Below are positions 1 to 7,826 of a DNA stretch of 64,000 nt, in pieces (position 1 is the stretch's first letter; the number at the start of each line of letters is the position of its first letter). The position numbers and the translations under genes were made by a program. The notes below the pieces were generated by a model. It saw only the letters and a list, made by a program, of their open reading frames with translations. It was not told where the DNA came from and ran no database searches. The stretch spans positions 1 to 64,000 of the forward strand of contig JAVBOR010000007.1 in the NCBI GenBank assembly GCA_031550325.1, given 5' to 3'. This DNA is from JAVBTT01 sp031550325. GTDB taxonomy: Bacteria > Bacillota > Clostridia > Oscillospirales > UBA929.

Positions 1-142
1 AGGTCCCTGCTGGACTGGCTGAGCGCAAAGCATGGAAACAAGTGACTTTCACGGATTCACTCCGGGAAAGTCACCCAATGCGCGTCTTCACAAAGACGCG
101 TTCCTGCTCCCGTTTGTAGACAAATCGAAGGTTTGTCTACAA
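1..142 (+). repeat. Intergenic hairpin element, copy R1 (5' end cut by window)
   Basis: First copy of the ~220-bp structured intergenic family. Its outer stem 5' arm lies outside the window. Visible parts are the GGTCC/GGAC mini-hairpin (2-15), a 9-bp stem GTGACTTTC/GAAAGTCAC (42-50/66-74) closing an inner CGGA/TCCG stem, an 8-bp stem CGCGTCTT/AAGACGCG (81-88/93-100), and an 11-bp stem TTGTAGACAAA/TTTGTCTACAA (114-124/132-142). It belongs to the subfamily with GCGCAAAG in the outer stem. No ORF is present. Confidence 0.8.
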
Positions 143-180
143 CCTGCGCGGCCGAAATCCTTAGATTCCGGCCGCGCAGG
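143..180. terminator. GC-rich hairpin after R1
   Basis: A 12-bp GC-rich stem (CCTGCGCGGCCG with CGGCCGCGCAGG) lies between R1 and proC. There is no clear T-run on either side, so it may be a terminator or a spare hairpin. A second perfect 12-bp hairpin (TTGTGGACAAAG/CTTTGTCCACAA, 236-263) lies directly beyond the proC stop codon and is the likelier proC 3' structure. Confidence 0.45.
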
Positions 181-271
181 CTAAAGATAAGCCTTACTTT
201 GTGAGGCTCCACGGAGCCGATCACTTTTCATCGTTTTGTGGACAAAGCTTGCTTTGTCCACAAGCATGAGC

Positions 272-1111
272 CTAACCGCTTTTTCGCCCGATCTCCCGCA
301 TGCGCGCTACACTGCGGGTGACCGCGGCGATCAAAAGGCCGCGAAACGCGCCCCGTTCCAGCTCCGCCACGCCAGCAATGGTCGAGCCGCCCGGAGAGCA
401 CACCTCGTCTTTCAGCTTGGCGGGATGCTTGCCCGTCTCCAGAACCATTTTTCCCGCGCCGATGAGCGTCTGCGCTGCCAGCTGGATGGCCAGGTCGCGC
501 GGCAGTCCCTCGGCCACGCCGCCGTCAGCCATCGCCTCCATGCACAAAAAGGCAAAGGCCGGGCCGCAGCCGCTGACGCCGGTCAGCGGGTCGATGAGGT
601 GCTCGGGCAGGGCGTACGCCTCGCCGAGCGCGCTGAAAAAGCTCAGCGTGAGGCGGAGCTGTTCGGGCGTCACATGCCGGCCCGCGCTGACGCCTGAAGC
701 GCCGGCCTTGACCAGCAGCGGCAGGTTGGGCATGACGCGGACGACGGGGACGTCGGGAAGCTCGGCCTCTAGCGCCGCGAGCGTGACTCCGCCCATAATC
801 GAGATGACCAGCGGCCGCCGCTCCCGCACAACAGGGGCAGTACTGAGCAAAACGTCGCGGGCAAACTGCGGCTTTACCGCCAGGACCAGAATGTCGGCCT
901 CGCGCGCGCAGGAGGCCAGGCCATGGTTGTTGGCCGGATCGTTGAGCACAACGCGCACGCCGTAGGCGCTCTTGACCGTGAGCAGGCGGGTTTCATCGAT
1001 GTCCGAGACAATCACGCGGTCGGGCGTAAGCACGCATTGAGACAGCAAGCCGCCGAAGATGGCCTCGGCCATGTTCCCGCCGCCAAAAAAAGCAAGCGTC
1101 TGATTCATCAA
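272..1111 (-). CDS. proC: Pyrroline-5-carboxylate reductase
   Basis: Catalyses the last step of proline synthesis, NAD(P)H-dependent reduction of 1-pyrroline-5-carboxylate, in the cytoplasm. The 279-aa product has the family's usual length. It opens with a Rossmann motif (FFGGGNMAEAI, about residues 8-18) and carries the GCGPAFAF segment in the middle. Near the C-terminus it has the P5CR signature region (KDEVCSPGGSTIAG). The start could be either of the first two Met codons. It is divergent from cca, with which it shares a ~120-bp promoter region. It ends next to a perfect 12-bp hairpin and the R1 element. Confidence 0.95.
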   Translation of the reverse strand: MMNQTLAFFGGGNMAEAIFGGLLSQCVLTPDRVIVSDIDETRLLTVKSAYGVRVVLNDPANNHGLASCAREADILVLAVKPQFARDVLLSTAPVVRERRPLVISIMGGVTLAALEAELPDVPVVRVMPNLPLLVKAGASGVSAGRHVTPEQLRLTLSFFSALGEAYALPEHLIDPLTGVSGCGPAFAFLCMEAMADGGVAEGLPRDLAIQLAAQTLIGAGKMVLETGKHPAKLKDEVCSPGGSTIAGVAELERGAFRGLLIAAVTRSVARMREIGRKSG

Positions 1112-1132
1112 AAATCCCTCTTTTCACGCGTT

Positions 1133-1161
1133 ATTGTATCAAATTCGCGCCGCCGCCGCAA
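1133..1161 (-). promoter_or_regulatory. Possible proC promoter
   Basis: On the minus strand TTGCGG, 17 bp, TACAAT, 22 bp upstream of the proC start. The -10 is good and the -35 weak. Confidence 0.35.
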
Positions 1162-1169
1162 CGGTTTTC

Positions 1170-1198
1170 TTGACAAGGAGGGCGGGAAGCTCTACAAT
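1170..1198 (+). promoter_or_regulatory. Sigma-A promoter of cca
   Basis: TTGACA, 17 bp, TACAAT, with the -10 ending 35 bp before the cca ATG. A GGGAGTGGAG ribosome binding site follows. Near-consensus. Confidence 0.8.
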
Positions 1199-1233
1199 AC
1201 GCAGAGAAGCCCCTGCGGCAAAGGGAGTGGAGT

Positions 1234-2580
1234 ATGCAGTTTGATACGGAGGCGGTTTGGCCGCTTCGTATGCTCAACGGGAGCGGACATGAGGCTTATC
1301 TGGTCGGCGGCTGCGTTCGGGACGCGCTGATGGGGCTTGCCTACAAGGACGTTGACATCGCCACAAGCGCCGATCCGCAGGCCGTGACCGGTGTTTTTGA
1401 AGCGCTTGGCAGCGCCGTGCTGCCCACAGGGCTTAAGCACGGTACGGTTACGGTGCGCCGCGCCGACAGGAGCTTCGAGGTGACGACCTATCGCATCGAC
1501 GGGGCGTACTCGGACGGACGTCATCCCGACGACGTCCGATTTTCTCAAAACATCACCGACGACCTGGCCAGACGGGACTTTACGATCAACGCCATGGCCT
1601 GGTCTCCGGACGCCGGCCTTGTCGACCCGTTCGGCGGCCGGGATGACGCGCGTGACCGCGTCATTCGCGCGGTGGGAGAGCCCGCAAAGCGGTTTGCCGA
1701 GGACGCGCTGCGCATGATGCGCGCCGTGCGTTTTTCGGCGAAGCTGGGCTTTGAGATTGAGCCGCAAACGGCAGAAGCGATCGCCGGGAACGCGCATGGG
1801 CTGCGAAATGTGTCGCTTGAGCGCGTAAGCGCGGAGCTTGTCCAAACGGTCTGCGCCGAACATGCCGAGCGTTTCAGGCTTTTTCATGAGCTGGGGCTGC
1901 TGGTGCATTTTCTGCCCGAACTTGTGCCCATGTTCACGCCGGAGAGCGCCAGGCAGAATTCGCCGTACCATGTCTTTGACATCGGCGCGCACACGCTGCT
2001 GGCTATGACGCTGATCCCGCCCGAGGCGCATCTGCGGCTTTGCATGCTGTTTCACGACAGCGGGAAGCCGTTTACGCGCAGCGTCAACCGGCAGGGCTAC
2101 GACAGCTTTTACGGCCACGCGGCGGTATCGGCCCGCATGGCGCGTCAGGCGCTCGGCAGACTGAAGTTTTCCGGCGCGCTCATTCATAAGGTGGCCAAAC
2201 TCGTATCGCTGCACGACGCGCTGTACAAACCGGACAGGGTGGCGCTCAAGCGCATGATGGGCAGGCTTGGGAGTGTGCCTCCGGCCGATTGGGAGGCTGT
2301 GGCGCGCGCCGACGCGCTGGCCAAAAATCCGGCAAAGGCGGGGGAGGCCGAAGCGGTGCTCAGAGATATTCACGCCATGCTGGTGGACGTCCTGGACAGC
2401 GGCGAGGCCTATACGCTCAAACAACTCGCGATCAGCGGCGCCGACGTCCAGGCGCTGGGCGCATCGGGGCCGGCTGTGGGGAAACTGCTCTCGGCCTGTC
2501 TTGCCCACGTGATCCGATATCCGAAGGATAACGCCAGGCAGACGCTTCTGCGGTTTGCAAGCGAGCGCCTGGAAAGATAA
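1234..2580 (+). CDS. cca: CCA tRNA nucleotidyltransferase
   Basis: Adds or repairs the 3' CCA of tRNA. The 448-aa protein has the class II nucleotidyltransferase head: LVGGCVRDALMG (about residues 23-34) and the metal-binding DVDIAT carboxylates just after. The RRDFTINAMAW motif (about 112) and the RMMRAVRFSAKLGFEIE neck follow. The C-terminal half contains an HD-type segment (MLFHDSGKP, about 269-277), as in HD-bearing bacterial CCA enzymes with phosphohydrolase-like domains. It has its own strong promoter and an SD GGGAGTGGAG. tRNA-Ser in this window already encodes CCA, so a repair role is likely for at least some tRNAs. Confidence 0.95.
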   Translation: MQFDTEAVWPLRMLNGSGHEAYLVGGCVRDALMGLAYKDVDIATSADPQAVTGVFEALGSAVLPTGLKHGTVTVRRADRSFEVTTYRIDGAYSDGRHPDDVRFSQNITDDLARRDFTINAMAWSPDAGLVDPFGGRDDARDRVIRAVGEPAKRFAEDALRMMRAVRFSAKLGFEIEPQTAEAIAGNAHGLRNVSLERVSAELVQTVCAEHAERFRLFHELGLLVHFLPELVPMFTPESARQNSPYHVFDIGAHTLLAMTLIPPEAHLRLCMLFHDSGKPFTRSVNRQGYDSFYGHAAVSARMARQALGRLKFSGALIHKVAKLVSLHDALYKPDRVALKRMMGRLGSVPPADWEAVARADALAKNPAKAGEAEAVLRDIHAMLVDVLDSGEAYTLKQLAISGADVQALGASGPAVGKLLSACLAHVIRYPKDNARQTLLRFASERLER

Positions 2581-2604
2581 ACCTGCCCTGGAAAATTGTT
2601 TTGG

Positions 2605-2633
2605 TTGCATTTTCGCATAATAATGTATATACT
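2605..2633 (+). promoter_or_regulatory. Sigma-A promoter of the HD-domain gene
   Basis: TTGCAT, 17 bp, TATACT in an AT-rich gap, 80 bp before the ATG of the next gene. Confidence 0.6.
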
Positions 2634-2712
2634 AATGAATAGTGCTTATTTTCCTGCTGCGGCGCTCCGGCGGCGCGAGGCAAAAATAGTTCAGGTCAAT
2701 AGGGGGATGTAA

Positions 2713-3231
2713 ATGGTCAAAGCTCTGGGGTCCAGAATTCGCATCAGTGCATTTGACACCGATGTGTCTATGGATTACTACCGTGAAGTCGGAGACTTGC
2801 TGTTTTCCGAGCCGGTCAAAGCGCTTGCGGATTGGAAGCAGCACATGCATGTTTCCAGACTGCAGCACAGTGTGAACGTGTCTTATTACAGCTTTCTGCT
2901 GTGCCGGAAGCTGGGTCTGAACGCCCGCGCGGCTGCCCGCGGCGGATTGCTTCACGATTTGTTTTTTTATGACTGGGCGGAGAGCAAGGGAGACAGAACG
3001 GTCGGTCACATCAAGTATCACCCCTGCGTCGCCCTCGAAAATGCTGAAAAGCTGACCGAGCTGACCGACATGGAGCGGGATATCATCGCAAAACATATGT
3101 GGCCGATGTCGGCCATGCCCAAATATCGCGAGACTTTTATCGTCAGTATGGTTGACAAGCTGTCCGCGACGATTGAGTTCGGCGACTACTTCCGCATCAG
3201 CCTGTTCTGCCCGGACAAGATCAGCCTGTAA
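2713..3231 (+). CDS. HD-domain phosphohydrolase family protein
   Basis: 172 aa. The HD fold is suggested by ordered metal ligands: a histidine in LQHSVNVSYYS (about residue 56), the HD doublet in GGLLHDLFFYDW (about 78-79), a KYHP histidine and a downstream aspartate in SMVDKLSATIEF. This pattern fits small Clostridia HD proteins annotated only as phosphohydrolases; the substrate cannot be told. It has its own promoter and GGGGGATG-type SD. A 12-bp hairpin (3264-3291) follows the stop. Confidence 0.8.
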   Translation: MVKALGSRIRISAFDTDVSMDYYREVGDLLFSEPVKALADWKQHMHVSRLQHSVNVSYYSFLLCRKLGLNARAAARGGLLHDLFFYDWAESKGDRTVGHIKYHPCVALENAEKLTELTDMERDIIAKHMWPMSAMPKYRETFIVSMVDKLSATIEFGDYFRISLFCPDKISL

Positions 3232-3263
3232 AGCCGCATTCCTTTCCATATGCTTTTGCTCAT

Positions 3264-3291
3264 GAGCCTGACGGCATTTGCCGTCAGGCTC
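3264..3291. repeat. Terminal hairpin, left copy of a duplicated pair flanking R2
   Basis: Perfect 12-bp stem GAGCCTGACGGC/GCCGTCAGGCTC with loop ATTT, 32 bp after the HD gene stop. A nearly identical hairpin recurs at 3643-3669, so the R2 element lies between two copies. It may act as terminator of the HD gene, although no T-run follows. Confidence 0.75.
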
Positions 3292-3642
3292 AGCCTGTAG
3301 ACAAAGGCCGCCTCTTCGTTCCTTTGCGCAAAACCACGTCGAGCCTGACGCCGAAGGCGGCGGGTCCCTGCTGGACTGAAATAAGAAGAGCCGAGCGCTC
3401 GAGCAGGGAGGCCTGGAGCCTGGAGGCGTTTTGAAGCGCACGCGCCCCGAAGGGGCGACCGGTTCAAAAGCCGCAAGGCGAAGGACGACCGCCCTCGAGG
3501 ACGAATGAGGCTTGACAGGCGAAAAAAAATAGAACCACAACTCTTTCACGGATTCACTCCGGGAAAGTCACCCAATGCGCGTCTTCACAAAGACGCGTTC
3601 CTGCTCCCGGTTGTAGACAAATCGAAGGTTTGTCTACAGTCT
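3292..3642 (+). repeat. Intergenic hairpin element, copy R2 (with internal insertion)
   Basis: Begins with CTGTAGACAAA and ends with TTTGTCTACAG, an 11-bp terminal inverted repeat. Contains the GAGCCTGACGCC/GGCGGCGGG and GTCC/GGAC hairpins (3341-3377), then about 155 bp found in no other copy (3380-3535). The TTTCACGGATTCACTCCGGG hairpin, CGCGTCTT/AAGACGCG and the TAGACAAA/TTTGTCTA hairpin follow. Without the insert it would be near 200 bp, like the other copies. Confidence 0.75.
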
Positions 3643-3669
3643 CAGCCTGACGGCATTTGCCGTCAGGCG
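3643..3669. repeat. Terminal hairpin, right copy of the R2-flanking pair
   Basis: AGCCTGACGGC/GCCGTCAGGC with loop ATTT, a second copy of the hairpin at 3264-3291. It separates R2 from the oppositely oriented R3. Confidence 0.7.
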
Positions 3670-3672
3670 TTT

Positions 3673-3892
3673 TCCGTTTTGTCAAAGAACCGAAGGTTCT
3701 TTGACAAAACGGGGATTGGATCAAACCGCTGAGGCGGTTTGCAGAGAAAGGCATTCCCGGCGTGAATCCGTGAAAGCCTTTTAGTTTCATCTTTTGCGGT
3801 TTTTATCCCAGCAAGTACCCTGCGGCTCCGGCCGCAAGGATCGGCGTAAAAACCGCAAAAGGACGTGGATGCGGCGCGGTTCTATGACAAAG
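3673..3892 (-). repeat. Intergenic hairpin element, copy R3
   Basis: Full-length copy in minus orientation. The outer stem is a perfect 15-bp pair CTTTTGCGGTTTTTA/TAAAAACCGCAAAAG (3792-3806/3847-3861). It encloses the two small hairpins. The CAAACCGC-type hairpin (about 3722-3742) and the GTCAAAGAACC/GGTTCTTTGAC hairpin (3679-3709) follow in element order. Confidence 0.75.
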
Positions 3893-3951
3893 AATAATTC
3901 GCGCGGCGGTTTGTCCGGGCGCTCGCTCCAGCCGATTGTGGCATTTCTCTC

Positions 3952-3979
3952 ATATCCTTCCCCCTGTGTCGCATATATA
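3952..3979 (+). promoter_or_regulatory. Possible sigma-E-type promoter of spoIIID
   Basis: ATATC, about 15 bp, CATATATA, resembling the mother-cell sigma-E pattern (ATATT, 14-15 bp, CATACAAT), 39 bp before the spoIIID start. In B. subtilis spoIIID is transcribed by sigma-E, so the position fits. The match is only partial. Confidence 0.4.
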
Positions 3980-4017
3980 TATTTTGGCAAGGAAAACAGT
4001 TGGGGAGGGGTTTGCTG

Positions 4018-4266
4018 TTGAAGGGGAACATTGAGGAACGTGCCTGTGACGTGGCTGTTTACATCATAGAGACCAAGGCGACGGTACGCGCTGCTGCGAA
4101 AAAATTCGGGATTTCAAAGAGCACCGTACATAAAGACTTGAGCGAGCGTTTGGAGCACTACAATCGCAGTCTGTATCTGGCCGTGAAACAGGTCCTGGAT
4201 GAAAACAAAGCCGAGCGCCACCTGCGGGGCGGGCAGGCAACGCGCAGGAAATTCAAGGGCGAATGA
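4018..4266 (+). CDS. spoIIID: Sporulation transcriptional regulator SpoIIID
   Basis: DNA-binding regulator of mother-cell genes during sporulation. 82 aa from the TTG at 4018, chosen because GGGGAGGGG sits 6-15 bp upstream and because the family's N-terminus is short. An in-frame TTG at 4000 lacks an SD. The helix-turn-helix is clear (TVRAAAKKFGISKSTVHKDL, about residues 23-42), as is the C-terminal basic block RHLRGGQATRRKFKG typical of SpoIIID. It stands alone between the R3 repeat and a bidirectional hairpin. Its presence implies an endospore former. Confidence 0.95.
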   Translation: MKGNIEERACDVAVYIIETKATVRAAAKKFGISKSTVHKDLSERLEHYNRSLYLAVKQVLDENKAERHLRGGQATRRKFKGE

Positions 4267-4445
4267 TCCCTCGGCGGCTTCCGCGCCATGCGATACGATT
4301 TCCGGGCAGAAATACTCCGCCTTTTCGGCAGGCTTCCACATGACCGCGTTGTCCTCCCGGGTGGGCGCGGCCCTCCGCCGTCGCTGAGCTTGCCCTGCGG
4401 AAAAATCCCTCGCAACGATCCTGAACACTTCTGCCCGGAATCAGC

Positions 4446-4488
4446 GTGAGAAAAGACCTCATCCCGCGACGATGAGGTCTTTTCTCAC
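4446..4488. terminator. Bidirectional terminator between spoIIID and the chromate transporter genes
   Basis: Perfect 17-bp stem (4446-4462/4472-4488) with 9-nt loop, containing AAAAGACC/GGTCTTTT so a T-rich arm exists in both directions. It lies between convergent spoIIID (+) and chrA (-). The 180 bp between spoIIID and this hairpin hold no gene I can support. Confidence 0.75.
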
Positions 4489-4503
4489 ATGAACAAAAAG
4501 CTT

Positions 4504-5043
4504 TCAGCGCAGAAATATCGCGCCGAAGACGCCGCAGACGAGCATCAGCGCGATCGGGGAGAGCTTTTTGACGGAAAACAGCAGCACAAGACTGATGGCC
4601 ATCAAAACAAGCTCGGGGATCCTCAGCGCGCCCCCCGCCCAAAGCGTTGAGATGGCCACGGTGATGCCAGAGGCGAAGATAAGGCCCACGACAACCGGGC
4701 GCACGCCGAATAAAACGGCCTGAACAGCCGGCTTTTTTTGAAAAGCAAAAAAGAACCTGGCCACGATGGTGGCGATGATCACGCAGGGCAGGATGACGCC
4801 GAGCGTGGCCACCGCCGCGCCCGCAATCCCATAGGTGCGCATGCCCGCAAACGTGGCCGCGTTCACGGCCAGCGGACCGGGCGTGATTTGCGAAATGCCC
4901 ACCATGTCCAGCGTCTCTTCCAGCGTCATCAGGCCCGCCGAGACAAGCTCCTGCTGGAGCAGGGGGATGATAGCGTAGCCGCCGCCGATCGTAAACAGGC
5001 CCAGCTTGAAGAAAATCCAAAATATCTGCAGCAGTGCCATCAT
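4504..5043 (-). CDS. chrA: Chromate transporter family protein, second half-gene
   Basis: 179-aa integral membrane protein, one of two ~180-aa ChrA-type halves encoded side by side. Family features are the N-terminal FFKLGLFTIGGGYAIIPLLQQE and ISQITPGPLAVNAATFAG motifs, then several hydrophobic helices. Two-gene chromate transporters are common in Clostridia and presumably act as a heterodimer. The true substrate is often unproven. Its ATG overlaps the stop of the upstream half by 4 bp (ATGA-type), so the two are translationally coupled. Confidence 0.85.
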   Translation of the reverse strand: MMALLQIFWIFFKLGLFTIGGGYAIIPLLQQELVSAGLMTLEETLDMVGISQITPGPLAVNAATFAGMRTYGIAGAAVATLGVILPCVIIATIVARFFFAFQKKPAVQAVLFGVRPVVVGLIFASGITVAISTLWAGGALRIPELVLMAISLVLLFSVKKLSPIALMLVCGVFGAIFLR

Positions 5044-5612
5044 AGGCTCTCCTGTTTGGCGCGCCGGCGGGTTAGAACCATATACGCAGCGCCCAAAAGA
5101 CCGCCGCCCGCGATGATCAGCATCGCGTTGACCGAGGTCAGCAGCACGAGCAAAACGGCGGCAAGAAACAAGGCGACGCCGAAGACCGAGTCCACCGAGC
5201 CCTTGCGCAGTCGGAAGGAGGTGAAGAACAGCAGCGCCGTCACGGCGGCGCGGATGCCTCGCATCGCGCCCAGCAGGATGACGTTGTGCATGAACAGTTC
5301 GTAAAAGACGGTCACGACGAGCAAAACAAGGAAGGACGGCAGCACCGCGCCAAACGCGGCTGCAAGCGCGCCGGCGACTCCTGCCAGGCGGTAGCCGATC
5401 AGGACAGAGGCGTTGACCGCAATGACGCCGGGCAGTGACTGCGCAACGGCAAAGAAGTCGACAAGCTCCTCCTTCTTGATCCAGCCGTACCTGTCCGCGA
5501 AGTCGCGGGACATTTGCGGAATCATCACCAGTCCGCCTCCAAAGGTAAACAGACCGATGCGGAACATGACCAGAAAGATCGTCAGGAGTTTTTTAGGGCC
5601 TTCGTATTTCAT
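5040..5612 (-). CDS. chrA: Chromate transporter family protein, first half-gene
   Basis: 190-aa membrane protein, partner of the gene at 4504-5043. It shows the same layout: FRIGLFTFGGGLVMIPQMSRD near the N-terminus, the VAQSLPGVIAVNASVLIGYR motif (related to the P-G-P loop of ChrA), then hydrophobic segments. It overlaps the preceding hydratase gene by 4 bp, giving a hydratase-chrA-chrA operon. Anion export is the family expectation; here a link to an organic acid from the neighbouring hydratase is possible but only inferred. Confidence 0.85.
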   Translation of the reverse strand: MKYEGPKKLLTIFLVMFRIGLFTFGGGLVMIPQMSRDFADRYGWIKKEELVDFFAVAQSLPGVIAVNASVLIGYRLAGVAGALAAAFGAVLPSFLVLLVVTVFYELFMHNVILLGAMRGIRAAVTALLFFTSFRLRKGSVDSVFGVALFLAAVLLVLLTSVNAMLIIAGGGLLGAAYMVLTRRRAKQESL

Positions 5613-7735
5613 GGTTTGGCGTATGAGTTCATCAGGCAGCCGTCCAGCAGCACATCGCGCTCGTCGGCGGTCAGGTCGGGCAGCTCAAGCGTAACTGACG
5701 AGGCCTCGCCCGCGTGCGTCCATATGGCTTCAAATTTGGTCTGCCCCGCCAGCAGCGCCGACCTGAGCCCCTTGAGGGCAAAAGTGTCGCCGGGCACGGG
5801 ATGGGCCTGGCGCAGGTCGGGCCAGATGAAGGGAAGCATGCCCCAGTTGATGAGGTTGGAGCGGTAGCGCTTCGTGGCGTACTCCAGCGCGATGTTGGCG
5901 ATGCCGCCGAGGACGCGCTGGCAGGATGCTGCCTGCTCGCGCGCCGAACCGTCGCCCGGGCGCAGCGCGCAGACGGCGCTGCCATAACCGAGGGCCTTGC
6001 AGCGGCCGACGTAGGCGGGGTCTTTGCGCGAAAGCGTGTATTCGGCGAGCTTGAGCGGGTTGGAGCGGTATGACGACGTGTCGCCCGACGGGATGAGTTC
6101 GTCCGTGGTGGTCACCTCGTCGTAAATGGCGGCTGCCACGGTCAGCGTCAGGTCTTCGGGAAGCGCCGACATTTTCGGCCAGTCCGTGATGTTTGGGCCG
6201 AAATGAAGCTCCACGGGCTCGGGACTGCCAAAGCCCCGATAGATCCTCGCGCGATAGGGCGAGGGGTCAAACTCGGCGTCGCAGACGCGCTCCTCAAAAG
6301 CACACTGCGTTGCGGCGGTCAGATAGCCGCCGTTGAGCGCCGTGGCCGCGATCGAGCGCGCGTCCATCAGCGCGGTGTAGGCCGTTTGGCCCTGGCCGGG
6401 CTTGCTGCCCTCGCGGTTGGGGAAGTTGCGCGTCGTGTGGCGAATGGAAAAGCTACCGCTGGCCGGGACGTCGCCGGCGCCAAAGCAGGGGCCGCAGAAC
6501 GCCGTGCGCACCGTCGCGCCGGAGGCCATTAAGTCGGCGAGCGTGCCGTCGCGCGTGAGGGCCAGCATCATGGGCTGCGACGCGGGATACACCGACAGGG
6601 AAAACGCGTCGTTGCCGAGCTGCGCGCCGTTCAGAATGGAGCGCGCTGCGCGGATATTCTGCGCCATGCCGCCCGAACAGCCGGCAATCACGCCCTGCTG
6701 CACGCGCAGACGGCCTCCGTCGAGAAGGTGGCTGAGATCGGGCGTCTCGGGCAGTTCCCACTGCTCCTTGGCGGCGCGGGCGATCTCGTTGAGCAGCTCC
6801 TTTGCCGAGCGATTGACCTGCGAGATGGGATAGACGTTGCTCGGATGAAACGGCAGGGCAATCATCGGCTCAATGCGGGAGAGGTCCACAACGACAGAGG
6901 CGTCGTACAGTGCGCCGTCGGCGGGGGCGAGCGGAACATAATCCCGCGCGCGCCCAAAGGCGGTCAGCTCGCGCAAAACGGCGTTGTCGGTGCGCCATAT
7001 GCTGGACAGACAGGTGCTCTCGGTCGTCATGACGTCAATGCCGTTGCGGAAGTCCATGGACAGCGCGTCAATGCCCGGGCCAATAAACTCCAGCACCTTG
7101 TTCTTGACAAAGCCCTGACGATAGACGGCGCCGATCAGCGCCAGCGCCACGTCCTGCGGGCCGACGCCCGGGGCGGGAGCGCCCTCCAGCCAGACCGCCA
7201 CGACCTGCGGAGGGGCGATGTCGTATGTGCGTCCGACCAGCTGCTTGACAAGCTCCGGCCCGCCCTCGCCAATGGCAAGCGTACCATAGGGGCCGTAACG
7301 CGTGTGGCTGTCCGACGCCAAAATCATTTTTCCGCCGCCCGCGTAACACTCCCGCATATATTGGTGGATCACGGCAAGGTGCGCGGGGACGAACTCACCG
7401 CCGTATTTTTTGGCCGCCGAAAGCCCGAACAGATGGTCATCCTCGTTGATGGTGCCGCCCACGGCGCAAAGACTGTTGTGGCAGTTTGTCAGCACATAGG
7501 GGATGGGGAAGGAGGTCAGTCCCGCCGTGCGCGCTGTTTGGACGATGCCGACATAGGTGATGTCGTGCGAGGCCATCGCGTCAAATTTCAGGCGCAGCTG
7601 GCTCGAGTCGGCGCATTGATTGTGCGCGAGCAGGATGGAATACGCCATGGTGGCCTCTCTGCGCGCGTCGGGGCCGACAGGGCTAAACAGCTTGCCGTCG
7701 CGATACTGGCAGGGTTCGCTATAAAGGGTGATCAT
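5609..7735 (-). CDS. Aconitase-superfamily hydratase (YbhJ-like)
   Basis: 708-aa cytosolic protein of the aconitase/isopropylmalate isomerase superfamily. Iron-sulfur ligands are visible as the Cys in AGCSGGMAQN (about residue 355) and the CGPC pair (about 416-419). The TTRNFPNREGSK segment matches the R-N-F-x-x-R substrate loop of aconitases. ASDSHTRYGPYGTLAIGEGG in the N-terminal third is the aconitase S-H-T motif. Overall divergence, and the lack of neighbouring citrate-cycle genes, suggest the YbhJ-like class of unknown substrate rather than AcnA. It is first in an operon with two chromate-transporter halves (4-bp overlap). SD GGAGGAGG lies just upstream. Confidence 0.85.
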   Translation of the reverse strand: MITLYSEPCQYRDGKLFSPVGPDARREATMAYSILLAHNQCADSSQLRLKFDAMASHDITYVGIVQTARTAGLTSFPIPYVLTNCHNSLCAVGGTINEDDHLFGLSAAKKYGGEFVPAHLAVIHQYMRECYAGGGKMILASDSHTRYGPYGTLAIGEGGPELVKQLVGRTYDIAPPQVVAVWLEGAPAPGVGPQDVALALIGAVYRQGFVKNKVLEFIGPGIDALSMDFRNGIDVMTTESTCLSSIWRTDNAVLRELTAFGRARDYVPLAPADGALYDASVVVDLSRIEPMIALPFHPSNVYPISQVNRSAKELLNEIARAAKEQWELPETPDLSHLLDGGRLRVQQGVIAGCSGGMAQNIRAARSILNGAQLGNDAFSLSVYPASQPMMLALTRDGTLADLMASGATVRTAFCGPCFGAGDVPASGSFSIRHTTRNFPNREGSKPGQGQTAYTALMDARSIAATALNGGYLTAATQCAFEERVCDAEFDPSPYRARIYRGFGSPEPVELHFGPNITDWPKMSALPEDLTLTVAAAIYDEVTTTDELIPSGDTSSYRSNPLKLAEYTLSRKDPAYVGRCKALGYGSAVCALRPGDGSAREQAASCQRVLGGIANIALEYATKRYRSNLINWGMLPFIWPDLRQAHPVPGDTFALKGLRSALLAGQTKFEAIWTHAGEASSVTLELPDLTADERDVLLDGCLMNSYAKP

Positions 7736-7768
7736 TAAGGTTCCTCCTCCATATCCGGGCTGTCTTAA

Positions 7769-7786
7769 CTCACCTGCTCAGGTGAG
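7769..7786. promoter_or_regulatory. Palindrome upstream of the hydratase operon
   Basis: Perfect 8-bp inverted repeat CTCACCTG/CAGGTGAG with a 2-bp spacer, 34 bp upstream of the hydratase start. Possible operator, or a small terminator hairpin on the plus strand (CGGCTTTT follows). Confidence 0.35.
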
Positions 7787-7826
7787 CGGCTTTTCTTGAA
7801 TGTCAAAAAAGCGGACTGCCCGCTGC

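Noticed and set aside
1192..2610. 472-aa open frame antisense to cca
   Set aside because: Shadow of a strongly supported gene; His/Arg/Gln-rich, no recognisable motif.
3232..4017. Insertion sequence with transposase
   Set aside because: The repeats here contain no ORF resembling a transposase; open frames within them (for example 3505-3732) are short and repeat-derived.
4114..4428. Possible minus-strand gene overlapping spoIIID
   Set aside because: A 104-aa frame has a plausible-looking middle but no SD, no family, and overlaps spoIIID and the terminator region.
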